Shown piece by piece: positions 1-10,640 of a stretch of DNA of 64,000 nucleotides. The stretch comes from Bretschneidera sinensis. Lineage: Eukaryota > Streptophyta > Magnoliopsida > Brassicales > Akaniaceae. Both the position numbers and the translations under genes were made by a program. How positions within the stretch are numbered: position 1 is the first letter of the stretch; every line of letters starts with the position of its first letter. The notes below the pieces were generated by a model. The model searched no databases. It worked only from the letters and a program-made list of their open reading frames with translations, and was not told the origin of the DNA. The stretch lies in contig CM043700.1 in NCBI GenBank assembly GCA_023935145.1, forward strand, positions 107,324,400 to 107,388,399, read 5' to 3'.

Positions 1-910
1 AATTAATGAATATGATATTATGATTAGGTGGTGGTGATCAACAATCTGGTGTAATTGCTGAAATGAGCAGGAAAGAAAATGAGATGGCCCACGAGTAGCT
101 TTAAGTGCTACGTGGTAAGTTGAGTTTACTATTAGTAAGCAAGACAAAAATTAAAATCTACATGAAATTTGAATTGATAATAATATGAGTTAATTATTGA
201 AATATATTATGAATTTATTGATTTGATGAAATATATTTGATATGTGATAACTGAATGATAAAATAAGAAATATGAATATATGATACGCTAGAAAACAAAT
301 ATACAAGAAGTTAATGAGATGTATCCTTGAAAGGATAAGCTAATAAAAATTGATGAAATATATTGAAAAGAGAAATGAATTTCTCGAAGTTATGATAAAT
401 AAGTTGATATATTATATGAAGAGATAAATTGATATTTTTGAAGGAAAACTATTAATGAGAAACTGATGAATTATAAGTTAATATATTATATGAAGAGATG
501 ACTTGATATATATGATAATCAAAAAAAGGTTTTATAAAAGAAAATGACATGATCTGTATGATGTTATGATTTGCCTGCTTGTATATTATTGATCATATGC
601 ATAGAGGGAAAGCCAAAATCCATGGCTGGTTTGGATGAAGCTCGTCGACATGTGAGAAGACGTTCCTAGATGATATACCAGAGATTGGTATTCCCATACT
701 TTGATAGTATGGAGTGATATATGAAATGATGAGAAAGAAAAAAAGAATGAAATGAAATGAAATAATGGTGAGATGAGTGCAGATGCATGCATATATTTAT
801 TTTTATTATTATTGAGATGCTAAGGCATCAAATTGATTATGAAATGATGATATGATTATGAGTCTCATGAAGAGATAGATATGATGAGCAAATGATGAAA
901 AGAGATATAG
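1..910 (+). repeat. gypsy-B 5' LTR, segment 1
   Basis: AT-rich noncoding sequence matching 49965-50874 in the second copy, where the LTR start (TGTAATAC at 49154) is visible. The first ~811 bases of this LTR therefore lie outside the window to the left. It holds an imperfect direct repeat spaced about 75 bases (near 401-435 and 475-510, sharing ATATATTATATGAAGAGAT). The region near 586-792 is open on the minus strand in both copies but resembles nothing and lies in an LTR, so I do not call a gene. Confidence 0.85.
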
Positions 911-2494
911 GGTGTGTTTAGGAGTGCTGTGTTCTAGCTGTGCTGGTGTCAAAAGTGTTGTGAGAGTGCTGGCACCAAAAGATCTATGAAAAGTGCTGTT
1001 GTTAAAAGCTCAATGTAATGTTTGGTAAACTATCTTAAAAAAGCACTGTGAAAGTGTGTTGTGATCAATAATAATATTTGGTAATTGTAGCCTTAATGGT
1101 GCTATGAAACTGTAAATTACCAAAATAAACATGGTTCAAAGGTATAAAATTTTAATAAATCATTTTATTAACTAAAAAGGTATTTTTATTAACAAAAAAA
1201 ATAAAATCATTCATTAGTTAATAATAATCAACAATTTTGTACTAATAAAATCACATATTAGTTAATAATAAAATAAAAAGCATCTACAATTGTAATTAAA
1301 TGATTTAACAATATCAAATTTATGTAATTTGAAATTCTCATTTAATTTAACTTAGTGCCCTCATCAAACTAGCAGTAATACTATTTCTTAGCACTACCAT
1401 TTTTGTATCTTTTTCATCATGAACGCCTTCCCTCGGATTCTTATCATTGCTAAGCTCCAAAATTTTCATACTTGGGTTATCACCAAATTGGGTTTTTTCA
1501 ATTAAAAGAAATTTTTATAGTAAGATTAGTTACAATCGTTCATAATGAGAGAAGATGTAATAAATTCTTTATTTTCTTTAACACCAAAAATACGTATAAA
1601 TTTCTCCAAAGTTGGATTTGTAATCTCTCTTAAATCAAAACAGATAATTAATAAGATATCCATTTTGATAACCAATTATCTTTGAATTTTACAGAACGCA
1701 ACAAATATTGGAAGATGAATAAAAAAATTAACTAAATAACATGAAAATAATACTTTCTGCTTAGAAACTATGGGATTTTACATTCACTACAATTTGCATT
1801 AAAAGGAAGTTAAGCAGGGGAAAAAAGAGAAATAATCAAAGAATACTTTCTAAATTGGTCGACTACTGTTGTTATTTTCCTAAAAAAAGAATTATTGTTG
1901 TTATTTACAGCCTAATAATAATAATAATAGTATTGTTATTGAGTTGTCAAAATATTGCAGCCATAAGGAGTCTTGTCAAAGACAAACCTACCAAAACAAC
2001 CACAAAAAAAAAGAATATTCCTTGAAAATATTTCTCCTCAAAACAACAGTACATTATTTTTCAACATCTCAAACATCTAATCTACTATTACCATAAAAAA
2101 GAAACCCGATTTCCCTCTTTAGTTACATGGAAATTAAAGAGAAAAAACTATTTACAACCATCCAGAGAGAAATCTAGTTACAGATAAATGATGATTTAGG
2201 GTGTTTAGGTAATTTGAATATATAGAGAGTTAGATGGGAATTGGTGAAAAGTGGTAAGGGTAGTTTTGATTTTATAAAAAAATTCATTAAAATTTTAGGA
2301 GCTACCCGGTCAAGCACATTCTAAAAGCTCCTCCACCATTGCTTTTCCAAAAAAGGGATTTTTAGGTTTCCTTTACAGCTCTTTTTGGAAAAGCTGTAGT
2401 AGTAAAATTTTACCAAACAACAGTTTTAGGAAAAGCTATCAAATCTATTCCCAGCAGTTGTTTTTATGTGGGCAAAATCTTTCCCAAACGCACC
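911..2494. mobile_element. Non-autonomous hAT-like DNA transposon (1.6 kb)
   Basis: It interrupts the LTR. Ends are inverted: GGTGTGTTTAGGA at the left and, read inward on the other strand, GGTGCGTTTGGGA at the right (11 of 13 match). Subterminal motifs recur on both sides (TTTGGTAAA near 1020, its complement near 2407, and many AAAAGC/GCTTTT blocks), as is common in plant hAT elements. There is no transposase frame; an AAT microsatellite lies near 1910-1930. I could not find an 8-bp target duplication, so a PIF/Harbinger relation is not excluded. The same insertion is at 50875-52449. Confidence 0.6.
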
Positions 2495-2628
2495 TGTAAT
2501 ATGAAAATCATAAATTGATCGTATTATGTTGTGAACCTCATGACGAGGTAATCTATGATAAAATGATATTATAATTGATGACTGTTTGTATGATGTAAAC
2601 CTCATGATAAGGTAATTATGATGAAAAT
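2495..2628 (+). repeat. gypsy-B 5' LTR, segment 2
   Basis: Short LTR piece between the hAT-like element and copia-E, with repeated CTCATGAYRAGGTAAT blocks at about 2537 and 2602. It ends with AAAAT (2624-2628), the left target-site duplication of copia-E. Confidence 0.75.
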
Positions 2629-3548
2629 TGTTGTGAAAATCACCTTCAAGGTGCTCAGGTGGTGATCTTGCAAACACCAAAGTCTAGAGTGACTTGTAAT
2701 ACAACCGAAACAGAAACAGAAATCAAACAATCAAAGAAAAGACACCAGCATTTGTTATCAAGGTTCGGCAATAGCCTACGTCCCCGTGAGTTCCTCCGAA
2801 CTCTCTGCACTAAATCAATGGTTCTTTACAAATACAGCAACCCCTCTTCAAGAATCTCAAGTTCTTGAAGAACGAAAGAAGAGAGAAAATAAAGTGATAA
2901 GGTCTTGAGTTACCCTGGAACTTTCCCCCTTGGAAATCCCACTTACAAGTCCCTTGAATCCCCTCTCTATACTACTCTCTCTCTAAACAACCAGCCTCTC
3001 CAATGATTCTCTCCTATGTTTAATGTCTTTGCACTCTCACACAATTCTCTCATTCACATGTTATATCTCACATGTCTTTTGTCTTGTTGAGATTGAAGCT
3101 AGGTGACCCTTTATATAGTGCACCACTTCTTTAGCCAATCTTTGAAGTCAATCTCCACCCTTAGATCTTGAGGATCAATCAATCATAGCCCTTCATCAAT
3201 CTCAAGTGATCCTGTGCATTTTGATCATGCATCCACGCACCTTTCAAAGAGGCTAAAAACTTACATCAGGTGTGCCTCGTGCTGAGGCTTGGAACAGGGC
3301 GTGTTGAGGCTTGGTGCTTCGTGCAGAGGCTTGGATGGGTTGGGCCGCAGCACAGACCAGGGTACCCTCTTCATCCTTTCTGGGCATCACGGAGTGGGGG
3401 AGGCTGAGCCACGGTGCACACCTCCTCCAGGTCTTATCCATTTTGCATCCCTTGCTGGAGGCCGCAGCGCACACCTCCTGGGCCGCGACGCACAGCTGTA
3501 TCTGAAGCTGGCTTCTTCTCTTGTTTAATCCTTAGACAAATACCAACA
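2629..3548 (-). repeat. copia-E copy 1, 3' LTR (920 bp)
   Basis: Plus-strand ends are TGTTGTGAAAATCACC and GACAAATACCAACA. It matches the right LTR 7316-8192 apart from a 43-bp difference in the GC-rich block. That block (about 3270-3500) is strikingly GC-rich for this window and carries repeated GAGGCTTGG and GGCCGCRGC motifs. Cytosine-rich and purine-rich runs (CTCTCTCTC near 2965) lie downstream of the TATA box on the transcribed strand. Confidence 0.9.
3109..3118 (-). promoter_or_regulatory. TATA box of copia-E LTR
   Basis: Reads CTATATAAAG on -, followed by GGGTCACCTAGC. The same box is at 7796-7805 in the other LTR of this copy and in the copia-D LTRs (17571 and 22784), so it is conserved across the family. 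Confidence 0.65.
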
Positions 3549-3625
3549 ATCTCTACATTTTTCTAAGCGATTAAACCAGAAACCCATTGTGCAGAGAACT
3601 CAGGATCCAAACTCAACTTGAGTCA

Positions 3626-5118
3626 CTATACATCCGACTCCAATCCTAAGAAGTCCAAGGCAATGATTGAGCTTAGAGGTAGAACCTTGGTGCCTAAATC
3701 TGTAGGATTTTCCTCTGTGGCTACCTTATCCACATGAATGCATCCTTCCGTAAAATTTTTCCAAATGAAATGATACCAAACATCCATGTGCTTTGTCCTT
3801 TCATGGAACACTGGATTCCTACCCAAGTGCACCGCACTTTGGCTATCTGAAGACACCACTACCTGCTCTTTCAGGACCTCCCACTCTTCCAACAACCATT
3901 TGCACCACATAGCCTCCTTGATGGCTTCCGTAGCCGCTATGTACCCAGCCCCGGTTATTGAGAGTGCTACCATTGGCTGCCACTAAGCCTTCCAATACCT
4001 CAGCAACCACTTCAGCCCAAGTCAAAGCTCATTTCCAGGATTACTCACAAATCTGCTGAGAGCACCCATTACCTGATAAATGTCGGGTCTAGTGCTTATC
4101 ATCATGAACATGACTGATCCACCTGCACTAAAGTAAGGGACCTTTTCTATTTTCTTCTTCTTCTCATCCATTCCAGGACATTGTTCGTCGGAGAACTTAA
4201 GATGACCAGCAAAGAGAATCTTCATTGGTTTACCATCTTCTATAGAAAACTTGTACAACACCTTTTCTATGTAGAAAGACCGAGAAACTTTTAACTCGTT
4301 TCTCTCTCTTTCCTGAATTCTTCTCATTCCAAGGATCTTTTGTGTAAGGACAAAATCCTTCTTCTTAAACTCCTCACTGAGTTGAGATGTCAACCTTTCC
4401 ATCATCTCCCTGCTGTTCCGAGCTAACAGCGTATCATCGACATAGATGAGGATAATCACTACTTCATCCACCTTGTGTCTAGGTGAGAAGGTTTCTGTGA
4501 AATCTATGCCTCCTCTTTGCGTGAACCCCTTCACCACGAATCTAGCCTTATTCTGGACTTCATCCTCTGAAGGGTTCCCTTCTTTGACCTTGTAAGTGCA
4601 CTTACAATCCACAACTCTCTGTTTTCCCGGAATGTGCACTAATTCCCAAGAGTTGTTCTTCCTCAAAGAATCCATTTCTTCCGCCATAGCTAGCTACCAC
4701 TTTGACGACTCCTTACATTCCATGGCTTCCATGTAAGTTTTTGGTTCAACCATCCCTCCTTCTGAACAAGGAGCTGCTATATTAGCATCTACAAACCCAT
4801 ATCTCAAAGCTGGTCTGACCACCCTCCTTTCCCGGTCTTTTGTGAACTGGTAGTCATTCTGACTTGCTGCATCATCCCCTTCCAGTTCAGCCTCTTCTTG
4901 AGTATTCCAATCATGGCCTTCATCAATGGGCTCTACCTGGTCCGAACCCTCTTGCCTTCCTTGCTCTACCTGAACTGAATTTTCCTTGATGCGATGCTCC
5001 ACAAATTCCGGACTGGTTTGCTTACTAGCCCCTACAGGGTTAGTTTTCTCCAAATAGAGAAATAATAATCCATTAAAAATAACATCCCTACTTATTATGA
5101 GTTTCATTCCTTTTGGTT
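3626..5118 (-). pseudogene. copia-E copy 1 reverse transcriptase-RNase H remnant
   Basis: The RT start motif with NNSWELV and VVDCKCTYKVKEG is present (4600-4687), then KARFVVKGFTQ, then a direct jump from TETFSP to HKVDEVVIILIYVDD near 4470. Copia-D carries about 100 residues between these points (including VKAAFLHGELDE), so the first half of the RT palm is deleted. The YVDD box itself survives near 4431-4450. A second deletion, about 55 residues, joins LLRY to the VALS block before RNase H (near 3975-4022). RNase H keeps DSQSAVHL. Frameshifts separate the parts. The deletions also occur in the second copy. Confidence 0.9.
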
Positions 5119-6399
5119 CTAAAGACCACAACCTATACCCCTTAGCCCCTTCCCATATCTTAGAAACACACATTTTCTAGATCCTGGGCTAAGTCCATCA
5201 TCCTTTTGATGTACATACGCAGCACCCCAAAAAGTTCTAAAGTTGTCCAACTCAAGGAGTTTCCCACTCCACATCTCTTCGGGAGTCTTGAGCTCTAAAG
5301 CTCTAGAGGGTGATATATTAACCAAATACGCAGCAGTAAACACCGCTTCTCCCCAAAAAAATTCGAGTAATCCGGATCCTATTAACATGCACCTAACCTT
5401 TTCCTAAGGGTCTTATTCATCCTCTCAGCAACTCCATTTTGCTGAGGGGTTTTCACAACCGTCCTATATCTTAGAATCCTATTTAACATACAGAATTAAT
5501 CAAGTTCCTTGTTAAAAACTTCTAAGCCATTATCGGTTCTTAACACCTTAACTACCCTACCTGTTTGAGTCTCCTCCAACTTTTTTTACACCACTAATTT
5601 ATTCAAAGCATCTGATTTATTTTTAAGCAAATAAACCAAAATCTTTCTTGAATAATCATCAATTAAAGACAGAAAGTAAAGATTACCTCCCTGTGTTGGT
5701 GTTCTTGCTGGCCCCCAAAGATTTGCATGAATGTAATCAAGAATGCCCTTAGATTTGTGCACTATGGTGTTGAAGATGACCCAGTGTTGCTTCCCAAGAA
5801 TGCAACACTCGCAGAAATCAAGTTTCTCTACTTTGTCACCACCAAGTAGACCATCATTGCTGAGAACTTGTAGGCCCTTTTCGCTTATATGTCCCAAGCG
5901 AGTGTGTCAAAGGGCTGCTCTATCCATCTCAGCCATCAAGCTTGCTGCTTGACCCTTGATCTCCGTGTCTCCGATCATCTCATAGAGACCATCCTTCATT
6001 GCTGCTTTGATCACTACTAAAGATCCCTTAGTTACCTTGATCTTTCCTCCCTCTGCCTTATATGTATATCCCATGGAATCCAACTGCCCCAATGAGATCA
6101 AATTCCTTTTTAAATCTGAAAGATACCTCACATTCCGCAGCAGCCTTGTGACTCCATCAAACATCCTCAACTGGATGTCTCATATCCCCCTTACTTAGCA
6201 AGAAGTGTCATTCTCTAAGAAAACCTTTCCGTCATTAGTTTCCTGAAAATTCTTGAACCAATCCCGGTGAGGGCACATGTGATGAGCGCACCTGGAATCC
6301 AAGATCCATTTCCCGCTGCCTCCTTGCCCCTTGCTCACACTTGAGCACACAACAAGAACATCATCATCTTGCTGTTCTACCTTGGCAACTGAAGCCTCT
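5119..6399 (-). pseudogene. copia-E copy 1 protease-integrase remnant
   Basis: The protease active region reads WILDSRCAHHMC (about 6270-6310), a copia-type LDSG site with Gly changed. Then comes the pre-integrase zinc finger (HTRLGHISEKG ... CECC) and the integrase core. The first catalytic Asp (HSDLWG in copia-D) is Asn here, reading HANLWG near 5720; the second copy still has HADLWG. A stop replaces the Trp before HTRLGH at about 5905, which is also intact in the second copy. Downstream, the RTDNGLE region and the zone around 5390-5540 are frameshifted. The block SRALELKTPEEMWSGK (5280) is recognisable. Confidence 0.9.
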
Positions 6400-7061
6400 C
6401 CATTCTTGGTATGGCTTCTTCCCTCATCTCTCATCTTCTCCTTGCAATCTTTCTTGAAATGACCCTCCTTATGGCAGTAGAAACATCTCTTCCCTCCAAA
6501 TCTCAGTTTAGATCTCCCATGGCTTTCTTCTCTACCTCTGTCTTGGTAGTAGCCTTGTATGTTACTGTGCACTCTCCCAGGGCTTTCTCCTCTACCTCTG
6601 TTCCAGTAATAGCCATGTATGTTACTGCCATACCGAGTTGCTGGCCTTCTTTTAACGAACAGCCCTTCTCTACTTGATGCACTCTTCATCTTGGCATCAA
6701 GATTATCTTACAACTCTTTATTAGGATCCAATTTAAAAGCAAAGATTTGTTTACGAAGATACCTCTTATTAGGGAGAGTCTTGGTAAAAAATAGCTCATC
6801 TAATTTCTTCCAAATGAAAGCTGGATCTTTCAAGTCTCCGTACTCCCTTGTGACATTATCCGACATGTGTAGAAAGATGGTATTGTACGCCATCTTCTTC
6901 ATCTCATTCCGCTGGACCTTCATGATACTTGCTAGAAAAGTGTCATCTTCTCCAATCGCCAAGTCCACCTTTTGTTGCGTAAGAACCGCCTTGATCTTCC
7001 GCTTCCAATTGGCAAAGTCTCCCATCCCATCAAACTTCTCAACAATGAAATTTGAAGCCAT
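6400..7061 (-). pseudogene. copia-E copy 1 gag remnant
   Basis: Starts at 7061 with MASNFIVEKFDGMGDF and WKRKIKAVL, the N-terminus of Tork/Tnt1-type gag. The CCHC zinc knuckle CFYCHKEGHFKKDC is at 6444-6485 with all four ligands. Between KELQDNLD-type sequence and KMKSASSREGLF about 65 residues found in copia-D are missing, in both copies, so the capsid region is incomplete. A stop (TTA on the plus strand near 6710) follows PNKEL. Between the two, a 20-residue repeat (GYYWNRGRGES / GYYQDRGREES) is tandemly duplicated; copia-D has it once. Confidence 0.9.
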
Positions 7062-7301
7062 CTTGCGGAGAAAATCTCATATTTATGCAGCACCCACAAT
7101 TGCTTTCCCAAACTTCTAAATCTTAAGAACTCGATCAAAGATAGATCTCAATACCGTTCTTGAATGACCCTCAAAACACAATCAGATCTTGATCCCAGCA
7201 TCGTTCTTGAATCACCCAAAAAGTTGGCCTTTGACTTTTGGAGTCTTGCTACGATACCTTCTGTTCTTGCTCTGATACCCAGCTGTTGTGGTATCTCCTC
7301 A

Positions 7302-7314
7302 AGCTTTGATACCA
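7302..7314 (-). other. Primer binding site of copia-E copy 1, with repeats upstream in plus coordinates
   Basis: On - the sequence just after the LTR reads ATGGTATCAAAGC, a one-base variant of the tRNA-iMet site TGGTATCAGAGC. The core recurs twice more within about 75 bases (GGGTATCAGAGC near 7270-7281 and AGGTATCGTAGC near 7249-7260). Confidence 0.75.
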
Positions 7315-7315
7315 T

Positions 7316-8192
7316 TGTTGTGGAAATCACCTTCAAGATTCTCAGGTGGTGATCTTCCAAACACCCAAGTCTAGAGTGACTTGTAATACAATCGAAACAG
7401 AAACAGAAATCAAATAATAAAAGAAAAGACACCAGTAATTGTTATCGAGGTTCGGCAATAGCCTACGTCCCCGTGAGTTCCTCCGAACTCTTTGCACTAA
7501 ATCAATGGTTCTTTACAAATACAGCAACCCCTCTTCAAGAATCTCAAGTTCTTGAAGAACGAAAGAAGAGAGAAAAGAAAGTGATAAGGTCTTGAGTTAC
7601 CCTGGAACTTTCCCCTTTAGAAATCCCACTTACAAGTCTCTTGAATTCCCTCTCTATACTACTCTCTCTCTAAACAACCAGCCTCTCTAATGAGTCTCTC
7701 ATGTGTTTAGTGTCTTTGCACTCTCACACAATTCTCTCATTCACATGTCATGTCTCACATGTCTCTTGTCTTGTTGAGACTGAAGCTAGGTGACCCTTTA
7801 TATAGTGCACCACTTCTTGAGCCAATCTTTGAAGTCAATCTCCACCCTTAGATCTTGAGGATCAATCAATCATAGTCTTTCATCAATCTCAAATTATCCT
7901 GTGTGTTTTGATCATGCATCCACGCACCTTTCAAAGAGGCTAAAAACTTGCATCAGGTGTGCCTCGTGCTGAGGCTGGGAACAGGGCGTGCTGAGACTTG
8001 GATGGGCTGGGCCATGGTGCAAACCAAGGCACCCTCTTTATCCTTTCTGGGCACTGTGGCGTGGGGAGGCTGAGCCGCAGCGCACACCTCCTCCATGTCT
8101 TCTCCATTTTGCATCCCTTGCTGAAGGCCGCGACGTACATCTATATCTGAAGCTGACTTCTTCTTCTGTTTATCCTTAGACAAATACCAACA
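7316..8192 (-). repeat. copia-E copy 1, 5' LTR (877 bp)
   Basis: Plus-strand ends are TGTTGTGGAAATCACC and GACAAATACCAACA; partner of 2629-3548. On - it starts TGTTGGTATTTGTC, as does the copia-D 3' LTR. The TATA box lies at about 7796-7805. The GC-rich block 7960-8130 is shorter than in the other LTR. Confidence 0.9.
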
Positions 8193-8818
8193 AAAATGAT
8201 ATTAAAATGATAATCTTGAGTTAATTAAATATATGAGAAGAAATGTGAAACTATTTTTATATGAGATAGAATCTGAGAAAATGTAAGTATGAAGATTGAA
8301 ACCATATGATTTAGGAAATGATTGATAAATGATTTGAGTTATTTATATGTGACGTGATAGATGACTAATTATCTTGAATTATGATTATGATTGAGATATA
8401 ATTATGCCTAGAAGTATACAAATTGAGTACTTTTAGTAAATTAAATTCACTGAGCTTGTGAAGCTCATTCCTAAATATTATTAATTTCAGGTTGCAGGTA
8501 TAATCAATAAATTTTATTTTGAGACCAGTGTAAGAATCTAGGTACGTCTACGTGGTTGGTGTCATCAGATAATATAAGAAAGAAAGAGAACGAAAATTTT
8601 AAGAAATACAGATGTATGTTCATGCTTTGTAAATATTTGAATATTATGTGAGTATAATTTGTGAAGAATCGTAACTTCTCTGAAAAGAATTGAGGATATT
8701 AATGTAAATATTATTTTTAGTCAATGATGTGTTAAGTAATTGCATGTATGTGTCATGCTTGGATCTTAAATGTGACGATACCACCTCGGGGTAAGCTCAC
8801 CCAAGATTGGTTGTTACA
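8193..8818 (+). repeat. gypsy-B 5' LTR, segment 3 and LTR end
   Basis: Begins with AAAAT, the right target duplication of copia-E. It continues the AT-rich LTR and ends ...TTGGTTGTTACA at 8818, directly before the primer site. Together the three segments imply an LTR of about 2.5 kb without insertions, measured on the second copy. Confidence 0.85.
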
Positions 8819-8822
8819 ATTT

Positions 8823-8834
8823 TGGTATAAGAGC
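8823..8834 (+). other. Primer binding site of gypsy-B copy 1
   Basis: TGGTATAAGAGC, one base off TGGTATCAGAGC (complementary to the 3' end of plant initiator tRNA-Met), four bases after the LTR end. Confidence 0.8.
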
Positions 8835-8934
8835 ATTAGGTTTTATGATTCTGTAGACTTCATAAAACTTAATGAAGTGGAAGATTAAAATAAATTATAT
8901 CTTAATACAGAGTTTAAGGATATTGCGTGGACGT

Positions 8935-9021
8935 AACGGACCTAGAGGCAGAGTTATGAATCAAAGAGGGTGTGGTAGCCCTCTAGTGCATAGAAGAGCT
9001 GACGTTGAGATGGATGTTGAG
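8935..9021 (+). pseudogene. gypsy-B copy 1 gag, 5' fragment
   Basis: Arg/Gly-rich gag start: the frame reads LRGRNGPRGRVMNQRG, as in plant chromoviruses whose gag begins with Met-Pro-Pro-Arg-type basic repeats. The only ATG in this frame is at 8956; the original start was probably just upstream and lost. It runs to TTGAG (9017-9021), where gypsy-A inserted, and resumes at 12823. Confidence 0.65.
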
Positions 9022-9621
9022 TGACACCGGACAGAATAGCGATTATTTTGCAGGCTAGTTTCAACAGATAATTCATAGGGAAAAACACAAGAGAATCACC
9101 AAAAAACACAAAGAAACACCTCTGATGTTCAATCCAAAATTATGCAATCCAAAAACTATATTCTCCTCTTTTCCGTACGTGGCCTCCTTATTTATAAGGT
9201 CAAAGCTAAAAAAAGGCAAAAATCCCCGAAAACATAAATTTGGGGAAAAACTATGGAAAATACTAAAATTAAGCGTTAGAATTAAGGCAGAATTAACGGT
9301 AGTCAATTCTGACTTGAATACAAAAGAAATTGCAAATAGAAAGTTTCCTAAAAACCAAAAACTGCAAAATTGAAGGCCTAAACGTCATTTTTTTGGCTAA
9401 AAACCCTCTACGCTTAGGACAAAGTCCTAGGTCTTCGAGTCTCGATCCGAGCCCGTGGCATGCAAAACAATGTAAACCACACCCTTAGATTTGAAGCGAT
9501 CCAACCGTTCTAGGTAGTCCACCTGCCATCTTTGCGCTGATCTACAAACTCAAGGTATCTAAGTGCCAACAACGTGCTATCTGACAACTCAGCATCATCT
9601 TACTCAGATCCTCCCGCATCA
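9022..9621 (-). repeat. gypsy-A copy 1, 3' LTR (600 bp)
   Basis: Left in plus coordinates. It starts TGACACCGG and ends CTCCCGCATCA. A TATA box on - reads TTATAAATAAGG (9187-9198). It lacks a GC-rich stretch of about 45 bases present in the partner LTR at 12600-12645 (GGGGGCCCGTTTCAGATC...), so one LTR had an indel. The sequence next to it inside the element (9622-9640, on - CAACCCGAGGTGAC) stands in the polypurine-tract position. Confidence 0.9.
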
Positions 9622-10640
9622 GTCACCTCGGGTTGGAAAGAACTCATCCTCGAGTTCACAATAGCTTCATCGAAATCCACAAAACAAGGACTCAGGTGTT
9701 TCACATTAAAGACATTAGAAGTCTTCGGTTTGGGCCACTCCAAAACCGCATCTATCTTCAACTGATCTGCGTGAACACCATCAGTAGACACAACAAAACC
9801 CAGAAAAGTTACAGAAGTAGTGAAGAAAGAACACTTCTTCTGATTAACGAACATGTGCTCCGTCCTCAACATATCAAAAATAGCACAGAGGTGATCAAAA
9901 TGTGACGCCTACGCCGGGCTATAAATGAGGATTTCATCGAAGTAAGCTACCACAAATTTCCCCATGAAAGGCCGTAAAACCTGATGCATAAATCTCATAA
10001 ATGTGTTGGGCGCATTAGACAGCCCAAAAGGCATGACCATCCACTCATACAACCCATGCTGCGTCTTAAACGCTGTCTTCCACTCATCTTTAGGCCTTAT
10101 TCTGATATGGTGGTATCCACTTTTAAGGTCAATTTTTTAGAAGACCTTAGAACCGGACAGCTGGTCTAACATATCATCCAGGCAGGGAATTGGAAACATG
10201 TATTTCATTGTAATCCTATTGATTACTCTACTATCAACACATATACGCCAAGAGCCATCTTTCTTCGGCACCAGCAGGGCAGGAACTGCGCATGGGCTCA
10301 TACTCTCACGAATGTAGCCCCTCTCCAACAACTCTACCACCTGTCGCTGCAACTCTTCAGATTCCTTGGAACTTAGGTGATACACCGATCGATTAGGCAA
10401 ACTGGACCCTGGAACAAGATTGATCTGATGCTAAATATCCCTCATAGGCGGCAACCTAGGAGGAAGATCCTCTGGCATCAGGTCAGAAAACTCTGCTAGC
10501 AGCTGCTGCACCTCTGCTGGTAAATCTGGATTCATGTTTGCTACACTATTCCCACAAGACAGCAGAGCATAGACCACATCTCCACGCTCAATCTCAGCTA
10601 AAAACTTGGACATAAAAAGCATATTAGTATTATTGGCTAT
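9622..10640 (-). pseudogene. gypsy-A copy 1 RT remnant fused to integrase tail
   Basis: RT motifs in order on -: [34 protein letters not shown] (10280-10400), [34 protein letters not shown] (about 10030-10090), then the catalytic box reading YFDEILIYS at about 9925-9950. The usual motif is F/YxDD; here the second Asp is Glu through a single base (T at 9933). The second copy keeps FDD. After FLGFVVSTDGVHAD...VLEWPKPK (about 9735) the frame passes into NVFNVKHLSPC, normally the end of integrase. RNase H and integrase core are absent. Stops interrupt it. Confidence 0.88.

Larger units (their letters stand above)
2629..8192 (-). mobile_element. copia-E copy 1: Ty1/copia element (Tork/Tnt1-like), defective
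   Basis: It has two LTRs (2629-3548 and 7316-8192) with TG...CA ends, flanked by a 5-bp duplication AAAAT (2624-2628 and 8193-8197). Transcription would run on -, from the right LTR. The order gag-PR-INT-RT-RNaseH on - is the copia order. Compared with its relative copia-D (17216-23238) it lacks three blocks, in gag, in RT before YVDD and before RNase H, so it could only have moved with help from an intact relative. Stops and frameshifts occur throughout. Confidence 0.92.

Noticed and set aside
586..792. Minus-strand open frame kept in both copies (also 50550-50756)
   Set aside because: Kept because the DNA is a recent duplicate; it lies inside an LTR and resembles no protein.
3289..3528. 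Overlapping open frames on both strands in the GC-rich part of copia LTRs
   Set aside because: GC-rich repeat sequence has few stops; the LTR position and lack of any family similarity argue against a gene.
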